The notes beneath the pieces are model-generated. The model was not told where the DNA came from. It made no database searches and saw only the letters and a list, made by a program, of their open reading frames with translations. A DNA stretch of 64,000 bases from Ambrosia x helenae (Eukaryota; Streptophyta; Magnoliopsida; Asterales; Asteraceae). The DNA is taken from positions 31,244,310 through 31,308,309 of the forward strand of contig CM061233.1 in the NCBI GenBank assembly GCA_030844895.1, read 5' to 3'. Position 1 is the stretch's first letter, and each line of letters opens with the position of its first letter. Below are positions 45,699 through 56,427 of the stretch, in pieces. Made by a program: the position numbers and the translations under genes.

Positions 45699-47361
45699 AA
45701 CCTCCCCACACTTGAACTTTGCTTGTCCTCAAGCAAACACTAAAACAGAAAATAAACAAAATACTCGCCAAGTGGCAACAAAGGCAAAATATAGCCTGTA
45801 CAGATGATAATAGACAAGCCGACAAAGATATATAAACAGGTGATAAGACAACTAAAAGGCAATGACTCACTTCCGATCTACAAGCATGCAAACCCGTACA
45901 CGACTCACAATGTTTACACACACTCGGTTTTATTTATGATACATACGTGTAATGTGTATGTGTAAATCGCTCCATTGCCAAGACAATGAATCGTGCAATA
46001 TCATAAGCTTGTCAAAAGATCTAGTCTTCACCAACTAACGTGTGAAAAAGCACAAATCAAGAGGTCTTTTATGGGTTGTAATGTTAGACAAAGGTAAGGG
46101 TGCGGAATGGATATTTAAAGTGACAAATCGGCTAAAACCCGGCAGTTATGTCTAACTAATAGTAACTACTACAACTGTACAACACAAAGGCTAATATAGG
46201 CGATTTTTCTTTAGAAACGAGCTAACTTATAATTCTTAACTTTAAAGCTCTAAAAACTGCTCGAATACTACTAATTCACCCTATTTTAGGGTGTTCTATT
46301 TTTCTGGAATTTTTTTTACATATATATCTATGATATATATACAGGACTGAAACTGATTATATAATCAACATACGGGTTCTAAATATATAAACCCGAAAAC
46401 GAACTATTTACAACACATAAACTAGTAGAACAATAACCTAAACCGAGTTTTAACACAAAAGGTTTAAAAGAAAAAGGTTATTTGGTTTAGTGGTGAAATG
46501 GTGTGGTAAATAAGAAAAAACACGGGATTAGGTTCAACATGGTTAACTAGTGGATAACATTTGGGTGATGGGAAACGGATAGAACGAAAAGAAAAGGCTA
46601 AATCAAAAGGGTATCCTAAATGCCTCAATCATGTTCGTACAATCTCACACGTATCTGGTCTAAACAAGTATACTAGTGACAAGTTCTAAACTGCACAAAA
46701 CATCCGGCTCACTCGCAAGCATGTCAAAGAAATGTAATCTATTCTAAGGCTCAAACGCTCACATAACCAGAAGGAAATGGGTGCAAGTGTACGAATCTAA
46801 CACGCTCGTATCTCATCTGTTTGTCGCGCCTCGAGTTATCTTTATCAAAAATTAGTTAGGCTTTATGTTTATAAGTAAATATATACATATATGTATTTTT
46901 TAAAGGGTTGTTTTTTTAGATATATATATATACATATATATATATATACAAACAAGAGGACAAACAAGACCTAATCCCCTCCCCACACTTGAAACTCACA
47001 TTGTCCCCAATGTGACAATAGAAAGCGTTTATGAAATAGCTAACTATTTGTGCGAAAAAGGAGAATAAAACTCCCCTGTTGTTGATAACCCGAAAAGCAT
47101 GTTGATAGCCTGGAGCATCCATATCGGTGCTCGCCTATTCATGTACTATCAACATTCTTGACAAAAGCAAAAATACATCAAATACATCCATTCATCATCA
47201 TACTTATTCAAACCACGCAAATAATACTGAAATGGAAACTACTAAAAAGTAAATAGTACGGGTACAGAAAGAAATAAAACAAATGTCATGGGTGCTCGCA
47301 CCCGAATACAGTACCAACAGGAATAAGATAAAGAAAATAGTACCAACTTACCAGCCACTCC
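45699..47361 (-). other. Noncoding region between the ATHILA-type ORF and the LTR
   Basis: No gene. A TA-rich tract lies at 46918-46950. A second purine-rich phrase (CAAGTGTGGGGAGGGG on the minus strand, near 46976-46992) repeats the polypurine tract next to the LTR and could act as an internal plus-strand primer. Confidence 0.55.
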
Positions 47362-48618
47362 TCAATCCTCATCATCATGGCGAGTCCCCGATGATCCCGC
47401 TGCATCACCACCTCGTCTCCGCTTATCCCCTGGATGTCCCCTTTGTGGGGGATTCCCAAAATGGTTTGGGAAACAAGCGTGAAATTTAGAGACGAGGTAG
47501 TCGAGGGTCGCGCCCTGATGCTGTAGGGACTCGCCATGCTGGTATAAGGTGTCGCGCGTTTCTGTTCTGAACGCGCCAAACTCATCATAGAAGTCTTGAG
47601 GGTGCTGGTAGTAATACTGCTGCTGGTGAGGCAGTAGAGGCTCCTGCTGGTGTGGCTGCTGCTCATGTGGCATCTGTACTGGTGACTGCTGCTGCTGTGG
47701 TGGTGGAAGTGGGTTCCAGATCACATTATTATGCCCTTTTAACCGGCACGTCCCATCGTCATACTCATGTAGGATCCCCACGTGTCTGAGTGTATCCAGG
47801 TCGACATAGGATCCTCCTCTAACCCGAGTAAGGGTGTTCCTTGCTGCCTTGAGGACACCCATTGATCTAGCAAGAGCAGTCACATATTCTCCACCATAAA
47901 TCATACTGCCTGGTTTTCCCCCTGCTGCTGTGGTAAGAAAAGAAGCTATTAATGCAGCTAAGTTAACCCGTTGGTCACTTACCAGGGCGTATAAGAATAA
48001 TAAATCTGGAGTTGGGCAGTTGGTGGAACTTTCTTTCTTTGCAGCCACTGTGCCACAAAGAACCTTTTGAAATACCCGGAGCAATGGGTCAATAATTTTG
48101 CTCGCTTTTGAGCCTTGGGGGTTGTATTGTGGAAGCCCCGTGAGTTGAGCCCAAAAAGCGTTTCGCAATTGGTTGTCGTCGGGGAAGTTATACATAGCTT
48201 CATTGAAGCTATCATCGTAGATCTCTTCCTCGGTATAAATTCCTAAGTGGTGACCCAGCTCTGCGACTGAGATGTCGCGCCAGATTCCACCAAGGCGAAA
48301 TTGCAACCCATGTATCCCGTTTGCTTGAAAATTCGGTTCTAGATGCTTTCTTGGCCTTCTATAGGTCAAGGTGGAGAAGAATTCAATAGTTATCTCCATG
48401 AAGACCGGTTCATTTATTGAAAGCAGGTTCTCTAGTGGTTGGTCCATCCATTCCCTTAGCCTCTCCTCTTGATTTACCTCTGCTAGAGTATCCCAACAAA
48501 GCCTACGCGGAGTGGCAATCATTTCCCTTCGCGCATATAGCTCGTCATACTTCTCTAGACACCCGCGTTCTTTCGGGATTGTCGGGTCAAATCTCAAAAA
48601 GCGGTGCACCATCTGCAT
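47362..48618 (-). CDS. ATHILA-type downstream ORF (env position)
   Basis: It encodes 418 residues from ATG at 48618 (MQMVHRFLRF). The middle (EFFSTLTYRRPRKHLEPNF, FRLGGIWRDISVAELGHHLGIY) matches the pattern I associate with the ATHILA ORF family of plants. The tail is Gln/Pro-rich. No signal peptide or membrane segment is visible, so an envelope role is not supported. The reading frame is intact, unlike gag-pol. A TTTTGATGCAG acceptor-like sequence overlaps the start, so it may be expressed from a spliced message. Confidence 0.7.
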   Translation of the reverse strand: MQMVHRFLRFDPTIPKERGCLEKYDELYARREMIATPRRLCWDTLAEVNQEERLREWMDQPLENLLSINEPVFMEITIEFFSTLTYRRPRKHLEPNFQANGIHGLQFRLGGIWRDISVAELGHHLGIYTEEEIYDDSFNEAMYNFPDDNQLRNAFWAQLTGLPQYNPQGSKASKIIDPLLRVFQKVLCGTVAAKKESSTNCPTPDLLFLYALVSDQRVNLAALIASFLTTAAGGKPGSMIYGGEYVTALARSMGVLKAARNTLTRVRGGSYVDLDTLRHVGILHEYDDGTCRLKGHNNVIWNPLPPPQQQQSPVQMPHEQQPHQQEPLLPHQQQYYYQHPQDFYDEFGAFRTETRDTLYQHGESLQHQGATLDYLVSKFHACFPNHFGNPPQRGHPGDKRRRGGDAAGSSGTRHDDED

Positions 48619-50208
48619 CAAAATGTTTAAATATGATAGTTTTAATCAAAGGAATAGGACCCGGACCCAAAACACGTCAAACAAAAAACAAAAAAATCAT
48701 CACAGAACCTTCGAGCGGCCGCTCGAAGCCATGGAGCGGCCGCCATAGCTTACTGCGCGCCAAATTTCGTTTTGCAGCCCTGTTTTTCAATCCCGTGCAC
48801 TGGCTTTTGCCCGGGTTTCAGTGTTTCAGCCAAATGCACTCTAAAAGCGGCCATTCAAGCACTTGGTTTTTGAAAAATTTTGTACTTAGGCGATTGAATG
48901 GCCAAGATCTCATAATTATGATGTTTTCAAGCAAGTTTGGAATTTTTAACACCTACACGCTATGTTTGCAAAACCATCCTAAATTCAAGTCTTTTAGCGC
49001 AAGGTGTTTAGAAACCAAACACTAAACCAAACACTTGGGGCGCGTTTGTTTAGTTATGAAGAACGCCCCAAAGTTTTATTAAGAAAACCATCTAACTACA
49101 ATCAAAATACTAACAATCTTAAAGTTTCGGGGTTTTGTTAAACGTTTATGAAGGAAACCCCAACAAATCAAGATCATTAACAACAAAATATAACCTACAA
49201 CTAGAGGAATTTGGGGATGTTTAAACATTTATGAAGAATCCCCAAAATTCCAAGAACAAACCTAAATTACACTAACATTACCACTAACATACAATCCTAT
49301 TATGAAATTAATCTACATTAACACTAAATTACACTAAACAAATTACTAAGAAAATTACACAAATCTTAAAAAAATTTCGGATTTTATTTAAACTTTATGA
49401 AGAAAACCCAAAAACCTAAAGATTTGGACAATAATTACCCACTAATCTATACTAACAAAACAAACAATCCATCCAAGCAATTCTAGGGTTAGTTAAACAT
49501 GATGAAATAACCCTAAAAATCATGAAGAGATTACATAAATCTAGTCTACATTATACTAGAACAAGAGAAAATGCAAGAAAAGTAGAGATTCATACCTTTT
49601 TCTTGAAGATTTGAAGTGGGATTGAAGGGTTTGTATGTGGGTGTTTGTTGAGAGCAAAAAACTTGAAGAATTGGGTCAAAAACACCTTGAGCGGCCGCTT
49701 GGTAGTATTTAGGGTTGGTTTTTTTTGAGTTTTAATTGTGAAATACCAATTTTACCCCTGAAAAAGCTGTGCAGACCTCTTCGAGCGGTCGCTCGCTCAA
49801 ATTTTATTTATTTATTTATTTATTTTTTTGGGACAGACCTGGGCGTTTGGAGCGGGCTACTCGGAGCCTCCGAGCGGCCGCTCGATGTGTCTGCGCGTGC
49901 AATTTTGTTGCAGTTTTTCACCAAAAAACGCCTGTACTTGTCCGTTTTTGACCCAAACAACCAACATACCTGTCTCAAGACGCTTCTTAGTACTTTACCT
50001 CTGTTGTGAAGCGACTTTCCACATCTTCATAAGGCGCGAATCGAACCTGCAAAGACTAAAAACAAACTACAAAGAACAAGTTAAAATTAAAAACAAGTTA
50101 ACTAAAAAACTATTCTAAGCTATGAACATATATACAATTTGGTGCGCCCATACACACCGTGCTATATTTATTTACGAGTCGCTAGATAGACTCACTTCCC
50201 CACACTTA
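48619..50208 (-). other. Noncoding gap with GAGCGGCCGCTC palindromes
   Basis: This is AT-rich sequence between the ATHILA-type ORF and the end of pol. It includes five copies or variants of the GAGCGGCCGCTC palindrome and a TTTA run at about 49803-49825. Repeated phrases of the form TTTATGAAGAA with CCC occur at 49060-49510. No gene is supported; plus-strand ORFs here are chance. Confidence 0.6.
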
Positions 50209-50886
50209 TTAAGTGTGTGGGGTGTAGAGGTCGATTTCCTCCACGGATTGGTCAACCGGTCCGTCGATATAGACTTTAAGGCGATGACCGTTGACTTTGA
50301 AAGTCAAAACCTCTTAATTTGCAATCATGACAGTTCCGTAAGGATATACTTCCTTAACGGTGTACGGTCCTGTCCATCGGGATTTCAACTTTCCTGGAAA
50401 GAGACGCAGGCGCGAGTTGTAGAGCAGGACTAAATCGCCTACCTGAAAATCTTTCTGGGTTTTTAGGCAACTGTCGTGCAGTCTCTTCGTGCGCTCTTTG
50501 TACAATATTGAGCTTTCATAGGCCTGTTGCCTAAGCTCTTCTAGCTCATGGATTTGCAAGAAACGGGTCTCACCGCCGGTCTTAAGATCCAAATTCGCTG
50601 ATTTAAGAGCCCAGAATGCCCTATGCTCTAACTCGACTGGGAGATGACACGCTTTGCCATAGACAAGCCTAAAGGGAGTCGTCCCAATAGGCGTTTTGTA
50701 GGCAGTCCTGAAGGCCCACAACGTATCATCTAGCTTGTCCGCCCAATCCTTGCGGTTTTGATTAACCGACCGCTCAAGGATTCGCTTCAATCCACGGTTT
50801 GTGACCTCCACCTGTCCCCTTGTCTGTGGATGATACGGGGTGGATAACCTGTGGTGGACGCCATAACGTGCTAACGCGCGATCAAG
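50209..50886 (-). pseudogene. Integrase C-terminal part
   Basis: This continues the pol frame after the third stop codon. It starts LDRALARYGVHHRLSTPYHP and contains the integrase E region (QVEVTNRGLKRILE) and a C-terminal domain (DLVLLYNSRLRLFPGKLKSRW, GPYTVKEVYPYGTV). A TAA at 50314-50316 follows VMIAN, and the frame goes on to DLYTPHT and a stop at 50209-50211. Confidence 0.85.
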
Positions 50887-52881
50887 CTACGCATTGCAGA
50901 AATGTGTGCCACGGTCACTAATTATTGCCTTCGGGGCACCAAACCGCGAGAACAAGCCTCTAACGAACCTCACGACTACTCGGGCATCATTTGTGGGTAA
51001 GGCTTGCGCCTCAGCCCACTTTGACACATAGTCAACCGCCACGAGTATGTATTTATTACCCCGTGAGGAGGGGAATGGTCCCATGAAGTCTATGCCCCAA
51101 ATGTAAAAGACCTCACAGACTTGGATGGGATTCTGCGGCATTTGGTCGCGTGCCGATATGTTCGTCGCCCTCTGGCACGAATCACATGCACCGACCAATA
51201 TCTGAGCGTCACGGAAAAGTGTTGGCCAATAAAACCCGGAGTCTAACACTTTTTTGGCAGTGTAATTCGCTCCGTGGTGATCTCCGGTAGGCCCCTTGTG
51301 ACAATCACGCAGTATCTGCGCCGCCTCAACCCCGAACACGCAACGGCGAATCAGCTGATCCGCCCCGACCCGGAACAAAAATGGGTCGTCCCAGAAGTAA
51401 TGCTTGAGGTCCGCGAAGAACTTCCTCTTTTGCTGGTGCGACAATCCTTTGATGAGGATCTCGCACGCGAGGTAGTTCGCAAAATCTGCGAACCATGGCG
51501 ATACATCTTCCACCGACTCGATGCTCATCAAGAACTCGTGGGGAAAATTGTCATTAATGGTATCCCACGCGCAGTTCTTGGCATCATCATGCTCGAGTCT
51601 GGACAGATGATCAGCGGCAACATTCAGGGCACCCTTCTTGTCCTGAATCTCTATATCAAACTCTTGCAGCAACAGGATCCACCTAATCAGGCGCGGTTTC
51701 GCGTCCTGTTTGCTAAAAAGGTATCGGATCGCTGCATGGTCTGTATAGACAATGGTCTTCGACAGCACTAAATACGATCTAAACTTGTCGAATGCAAACA
51801 CTACAGCTAGAAGCTCTTTCTCAGTCGTGGTATAATGCTCCTGAGCATCATGAAGAGTCTTACTAGCGTAGTAGATCGGGTGGAAGTGCTTATCCTTCCG
51901 CTGTCCCAAGACCGCCCCTATCGCGAAGTCACTCGCGTCGCACATGATCTCGAATGGCAGTCCCCAGTCGGGTGCTACCAATATAGGGGCCTCAACAAGT
52001 AAACGCTTCAGAAGGCCAAATGCCTTCACACACTCTGCACCAAACACAAACGGTGCATCCTTCTCCAACAATCGGGTCATCGGACGGGCGATTTTTGAAA
52101 AGTCTTTGATGAATCGCCTATAAAAACCCGCATGACCCAAAAAACTGCGGATAGCTCTGACAGAGGAGGGCGGAGGGAGCCTAGAAATGATATCTACTTT
52201 GGCAGGATCAACCTCCAACCCATTTTGAGAGACCTTGTGCCCGAGGACTATTCCTTCCTTCACCATGAAGTGGCATTTCTCCCAATTCAGCACAAGACTG
52301 GTCTCTTCGCACCTCTGCAGCATCCGCTCCAGATTCCCTAGACACTGATCAAAAGAACTCCCAAAGATTGAAAAATCATCCATGAACACCTCCATGGAGT
52401 CCTCGATCATGTCGTGAAAAATGGCAATCATGCAACGCTGGAAGGTCGCCGGCGCATTGCACAGCCCAAATGGCATACGCCAGTAGGCGAATGTGCCAAA
52501 AGGGCATGTGAAGGTCGTCTTATCCTGGTCCACAGGATCGATAGGGATTTGGAAATACCCCGAGAAACCATCAAGGAAACAGTAATACAACTTCCCCGAC
52601 AGTCGTTCCAACATCTGATCGATGAATGGAAGCGGGAAGTGATCCTTGCGGGTGGCGTCATTGAGCTTGCGATAGTCAATGCAAACTCTCCACCCCGTGA
52701 CGGTCCTCGTAGGAATCAACTCATTTCTATCATTCGTGACCACCGTCATGCCACCCTTTTTGGGCACGACGTGCACAGGACTAACCCAAACAGAATCCGA
52801 GATAGGATATATCAATCCAGCGTCAAGCAATTTAATTACCTCGGATTTAACAACCTCTTGCATGTTCGGGTTCAGACGCCT
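50887..52881 (-). pseudogene. Athila reverse transcriptase, RNase H and integrase core
   Basis: The frame runs from after the TAA at 52882 to TAG at 50887-50889. RT shows WVSPVHVVPKKGG, FCFLDG-like YYCFLDGFSGYFQI, MPFGLCNAPATFQR and FMDDFSIFG (the YxDD box). RNase H shows CDASDFAIGAVLGQ, TTEKELLAVVFA, YTDHAAIRYLF and NVAADHLSR. Integrase follows with an HHCC finger (DCHKGPTGDHHG, ACDSCQR) and the acidic sites WGIDFMGPFP and ISDRGTHF. All catalytic residues I can check are present; only stop codons break it. Confidence 0.9.
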
Positions 52882-54060
52882 TTAGTGCTGCGCACAATGC
52901 TTATGGACATCCTCCATCAAAATTTTATGAGTACAGAATGAGGGATTAATCCCCTTGATGTCCATGATCTTCCAGGCAATTGCCCGTTTATGAAGTTTCA
53001 AAACTTTCAACAACTCGCTCTTTTCTTCCACAGACAATGAAGACGATATGATCACCGGTAGACGCCCCTCCTCATCCAGAAATGCATACTCGAGATGCAG
53101 TGGGAGCTCCTTCAGCTCTAGAGACGGTGGGTCCTCAACAGACGGCTTCGCCTTCTCCTCTTCCTCTCGCTCAATTTCCACAAAACGCTCCGGACTTTGG
53201 GAACCATCATCACCGATCTGATAGACCGGCTGCTCATCTCTATGGCCCTCCTGCATAATGCCATCTAGGCTCCCACACAACAGATGTGTGTCCGAAACAT
53301 CTCTCTCCCAAGCACCTCTGACATGAGAGCTGACACACTGGTCTACTATATCAAGATAGTATAGTGTATCGTCTTGGCTCTCAGGATGGCGCATCGACCT
53401 CTGAATGTCAAAAGTCACGTGCTCATCATTGACTCGGAGTGTGATCTGGCCCGCAGCCACGTCAACAATCGTCCTTGCCGTGTTAAGGAAAGGACGTCCG
53501 AGAATCAGAGGAACTTTAGAGTCCTCATCCATATCCAGGATAACAAAGTCCACAGGGAAAACAAATTTGTCAATCTTGACAAGCATATTTTCTACAAACC
53601 CCCGTGGATACTTGATCGAACGATCAGCGAGGCGAATACTCATCCTGGTGGGTGACGGTTCACCCAGATCCAACTTCTCGAAAACCTTATAAGGCATAAG
53701 GTTTATGCTGGCCCCCAAGTCTGCAAGTGCATTACTGACAGTCATATTACCTATCAGACAAGGGATGGTAAAGCTACCAGGATCTCCCATCTTCATGGGC
53801 AGTCTATTCTGCAGAATTGCAGAGCAGTTCTCGTTCAACAGAACGCAGGACAGGTCCTCAAATTTTTGCTTGTTTGTGAGGATGTCCTTCAGAAATTTCA
53901 CGTACTTAGGCATCTGGGCCAAAGCCTCCACAAACGGGATGTTTATGTGTAGTTGTTTGAACAGCTCAAGAAATTTCCCGTATTGGGCCTCGTCCTTCTG
54001 TTTCCTAAGTCTGCTAGGGTACGGGACAGGAGGAGTGTAATCTGTGACTGGCTTCGGTAA
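52882..54060 (-). pseudogene. Athila protease region
   Basis: The same frame as gag continues after TAG at 54061. It starts LPKPVTDYTPPVPYP and carries the retropepsin-like core NALADLGASINLMPY with VPLILGRPFLNTART. It ends at TAA (52882-52884) after HKHCAQH, where the RT part (RRLNPNMQEVVKSEV) follows directly in frame. Confidence 0.85.
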
Positions 54061-55824
54061 CTATGCTGTACTTGATGGGACTCGCCTAGCGTGCACCTCG
54101 TCCGAAGACTCAGTCTGGACCGTCTGAGTGATCGGTGGTGAGCCCGATGTGTCAGGTCCCGTGGTTTTACCACTCCTCATCATTATGGCATTCACATGCC
54201 CCCTCGGATTCGGCTCAGTGTTGCCCGGAAGACCACCCTGCTGTCTCTCAGACATCATTTTTGCTATCTGGCCAACCTGGTTCTCTATGGCCTGCATCGA
54301 CGCCTTTTGGCCCCTCATCTCTCCCTCATAATTCGTAAAGCGCTCCTCATGCTGCTGGTAGCGCTGTTCAGCGATCTGATTGGTATTAGAGGTGTTGGTA
54401 AGGAGCTGAGACATCATTTCCTCCAGTTTTGACATACCATGAGGGGCGTGCTGCTGGGAGCTGCTCCCGGCGCCCTGGTTCTGGTATTGGTTCGGTCTCT
54501 GCTGGGACGATTGACCACGAGTCTGGTATGGCTGTTGGTTGGACTGGTAGGGCTGTTGGTTGGACTGGTAAGGCTGTTGGGACTGTTGGTTGGACTGGTA
54601 GGGCTGTTGGTACTGTTGTTGTGCGGGGGCCCTCTGCTGATATCCGAGCGGGTTCTGGTTAGAGGAACCAGATCTCCACCCGAAGTTCGGGTGATTTCTC
54701 CAACCCGGATTATAAGTGTTACTGTAAGGGTTATTCTGGGGTCTCGTCTGATTACCCATGTAGTCCACTTCCTCGTGGCCTGTATACATCACCCCCTGAG
54801 CACACGAGCCAGGCTCGTGAGATACCCCGCACTGCTCACACAAACAATCGGACTGCGCTACGTGTTGCTGAGAGTTATCGAATCTCGTAGCCAGAGCCGC
54901 TATCTGTGCCGAAATCGCCGTATAGTTATCCACGGCATGCACACCAGCTTTGGCAGATGAAGACCTAGATCTATCACTCTGCCGGAATTTAGATTTTAGG
55001 GACGCCTTCTCAATAATGCTCCACGCTTCCCTAGGAGACTTTGTTCCGATGTCTCCCCCAGCGTATACATCAAGGCGTTCCTGAGACGCATACCCGAGTC
55101 CTTGATAAAAAGTTTGCACCAAATGCCTTTTCGAAAGCTCATGGTGCGGGCAACTCAAGAGTAGGTCTTTAAACCTTTCCCAGGCCGTGTACAATGATTC
55201 ATCGTCATCCTGACGAAAAGTCATGATGCGATTCCTCAGTTTTTGTGTCTTTTCAGGAGGAAAATACTGCTGCATGAATTGTTGTGACAACTCTGCCCAA
55301 GTCGTGATCGACCCTGCGGGTTGTGACAGAAGCCAAGTTCGGGCTTTGTCCCGCAGTGAGAATGGGAAGAGTCTAAGACGGATAGCATCATCGGAGATAC
55401 CCGTCATCTTAAAGGTGGCTAAAACCTCTAAGACTGCAGCAATATGTCGGCCTGGATCCTCGTGCTCCAGTCCACCGAATTGCACCGAGTTTTGTATCAT
55501 ATTCACGATACTAGATTTGATCTCAAAATGGTCCGTCAAAATAGCCGGACGGACAATACTCGGCGCGAGTCCATCTCCTCCTGGACGACCACTATCATTC
55601 AACGGAATGTCGTCATCCGCCATGATAATGTCACTGAGGGCGTCCGACCCATCGTCGTCGGCCAGATCGTGCCTCGCCTCCTCAACTGGGACCTCAACTA
55701 TAGGAGCAGAAATAAGAATATCAGAAACAAGACGCAACTTATGAAGTCTGATCCTCTCGCTTCTCCTCAGGCGCCTTCGCTCCTCGTCAGAAAGATCACC
55801 AGAAGGCCCGGGGTTCGCGGACAT
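54061..55824 (-). CDS. Athila gag of the nested element
   Basis: The start is ATG at 55824 (MSANPGPSGDLSDEERRRL); the open frame to 56037 is leader. The gag domain shows PFSLRDKARTWLLSQPAGSI and FMQQYFPPEKTQKLRNRI with FYQGLGYASQERLD. A Cys motif CEQCGVSHEPGSC stands in the knuckle position. The C-terminus is a Gln-rich repeat (QPYQSNQQ several times). The frame ends at TAG 54061-54063, immediately before the protease region in the same frame. Confidence 0.88.
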   Translation of the reverse strand: MSANPGPSGDLSDEERRRLRRSERIRLHKLRLVSDILISAPIVEVPVEEARHDLADDDGSDALSDIIMADDDIPLNDSGRPGGDGLAPSIVRPAILTDHFEIKSSIVNMIQNSVQFGGLEHEDPGRHIAAVLEVLATFKMTGISDDAIRLRLFPFSLRDKARTWLLSQPAGSITTWAELSQQFMQQYFPPEKTQKLRNRIMTFRQDDDESLYTAWERFKDLLLSCPHHELSKRHLVQTFYQGLGYASQERLDVYAGGDIGTKSPREAWSIIEKASLKSKFRQSDRSRSSSAKAGVHAVDNYTAISAQIAALATRFDNSQQHVAQSDCLCEQCGVSHEPGSCAQGVMYTGHEEVDYMGNQTRPQNNPYSNTYNPGWRNHPNFGWRSGSSNQNPLGYQQRAPAQQQYQQPYQSNQQSQQPYQSNQQPYQSNQQPYQTRGQSSQQRPNQYQNQGAGSSSQQHAPHGMSKLEEMMSQLLTNTSNTNQIAEQRYQQHEERFTNYEGEMRGQKASMQAIENQVGQIAKMMSERQQGGLPGNTEPNPRGHVNAIMMRSGKTTGPDTSGSPPITQTVQTESSDEVHARRVPSSTA

Positions 55825-56427
55825 CAACCTGCAATTAAGAATGATACAGTTGCAACAGGCGAATATATGACAAACCCTAAAAGGCGATAAAAGACAGAAA
55901 AATAAATAAATGAAATAAAGAATCAATAAATTCATGCGAAAATAACGGAAAGCAATTATATTCAAGAAAATCAAATATAAACTAATAGAATCAATAAAAT
56001 GAACAGAAATAAGCAGACTAAGCCTAAAACTATACAAAGAATGAAATTAATAATTAGTCCGAATACGGACAAATAAATCTAATTAATCAAATAACGAACA
56101 AATCAAATCATAGACAAACCAATTAATCCAATATTTAATAAATTAAATCTATCAACATCCTAATGAACGAAAAATCAAATCAAACAATCCTATAAGCAGA
56201 TAAATGAACGAATCTATATGCAACCTATAAACCAATCTAAAATTAATCCAAAATATCTACAGACAGATAAATTTAATAAAAATTCAAATAATCATATATG
56301 CAAATAAATGAATGAAATAACGAATCAAAGAAGTATAAACAAGTATTCACAAGCATGTACACTGGTAAAAAGTTGACTCGGTTCGTTCCTAATGCTCGTC
56401 GCGTCCCCGGCAGCGGCGCCAAAAACT
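55825..56427 (-). promoter_or_regulatory. Leader and tRNA-Asp-type primer-binding site of the nested Athila
   Basis: Next to the LTR (56403-56427) the minus strand reads TTTTTGGCGCCGCTGCCGGG. The PBS TGGCGCCGCTGCCGGGGA is the Athila type with one change from the 35572 element. The rest is an AT-rich leader with no ORF. Confidence 0.85.

Noticed and set aside
51274..51771. 165-residue plus-strand ORF opposite integrase and RNase H
   Set aside because: It is an antisense shadow of a clearly recognised pol domain.
54128..55890. Plus-strand ORFs opposite Athila gag
   Set aside because: They are shadows of the minus-strand gag frame; composition mirrors its Gln-rich repeats.
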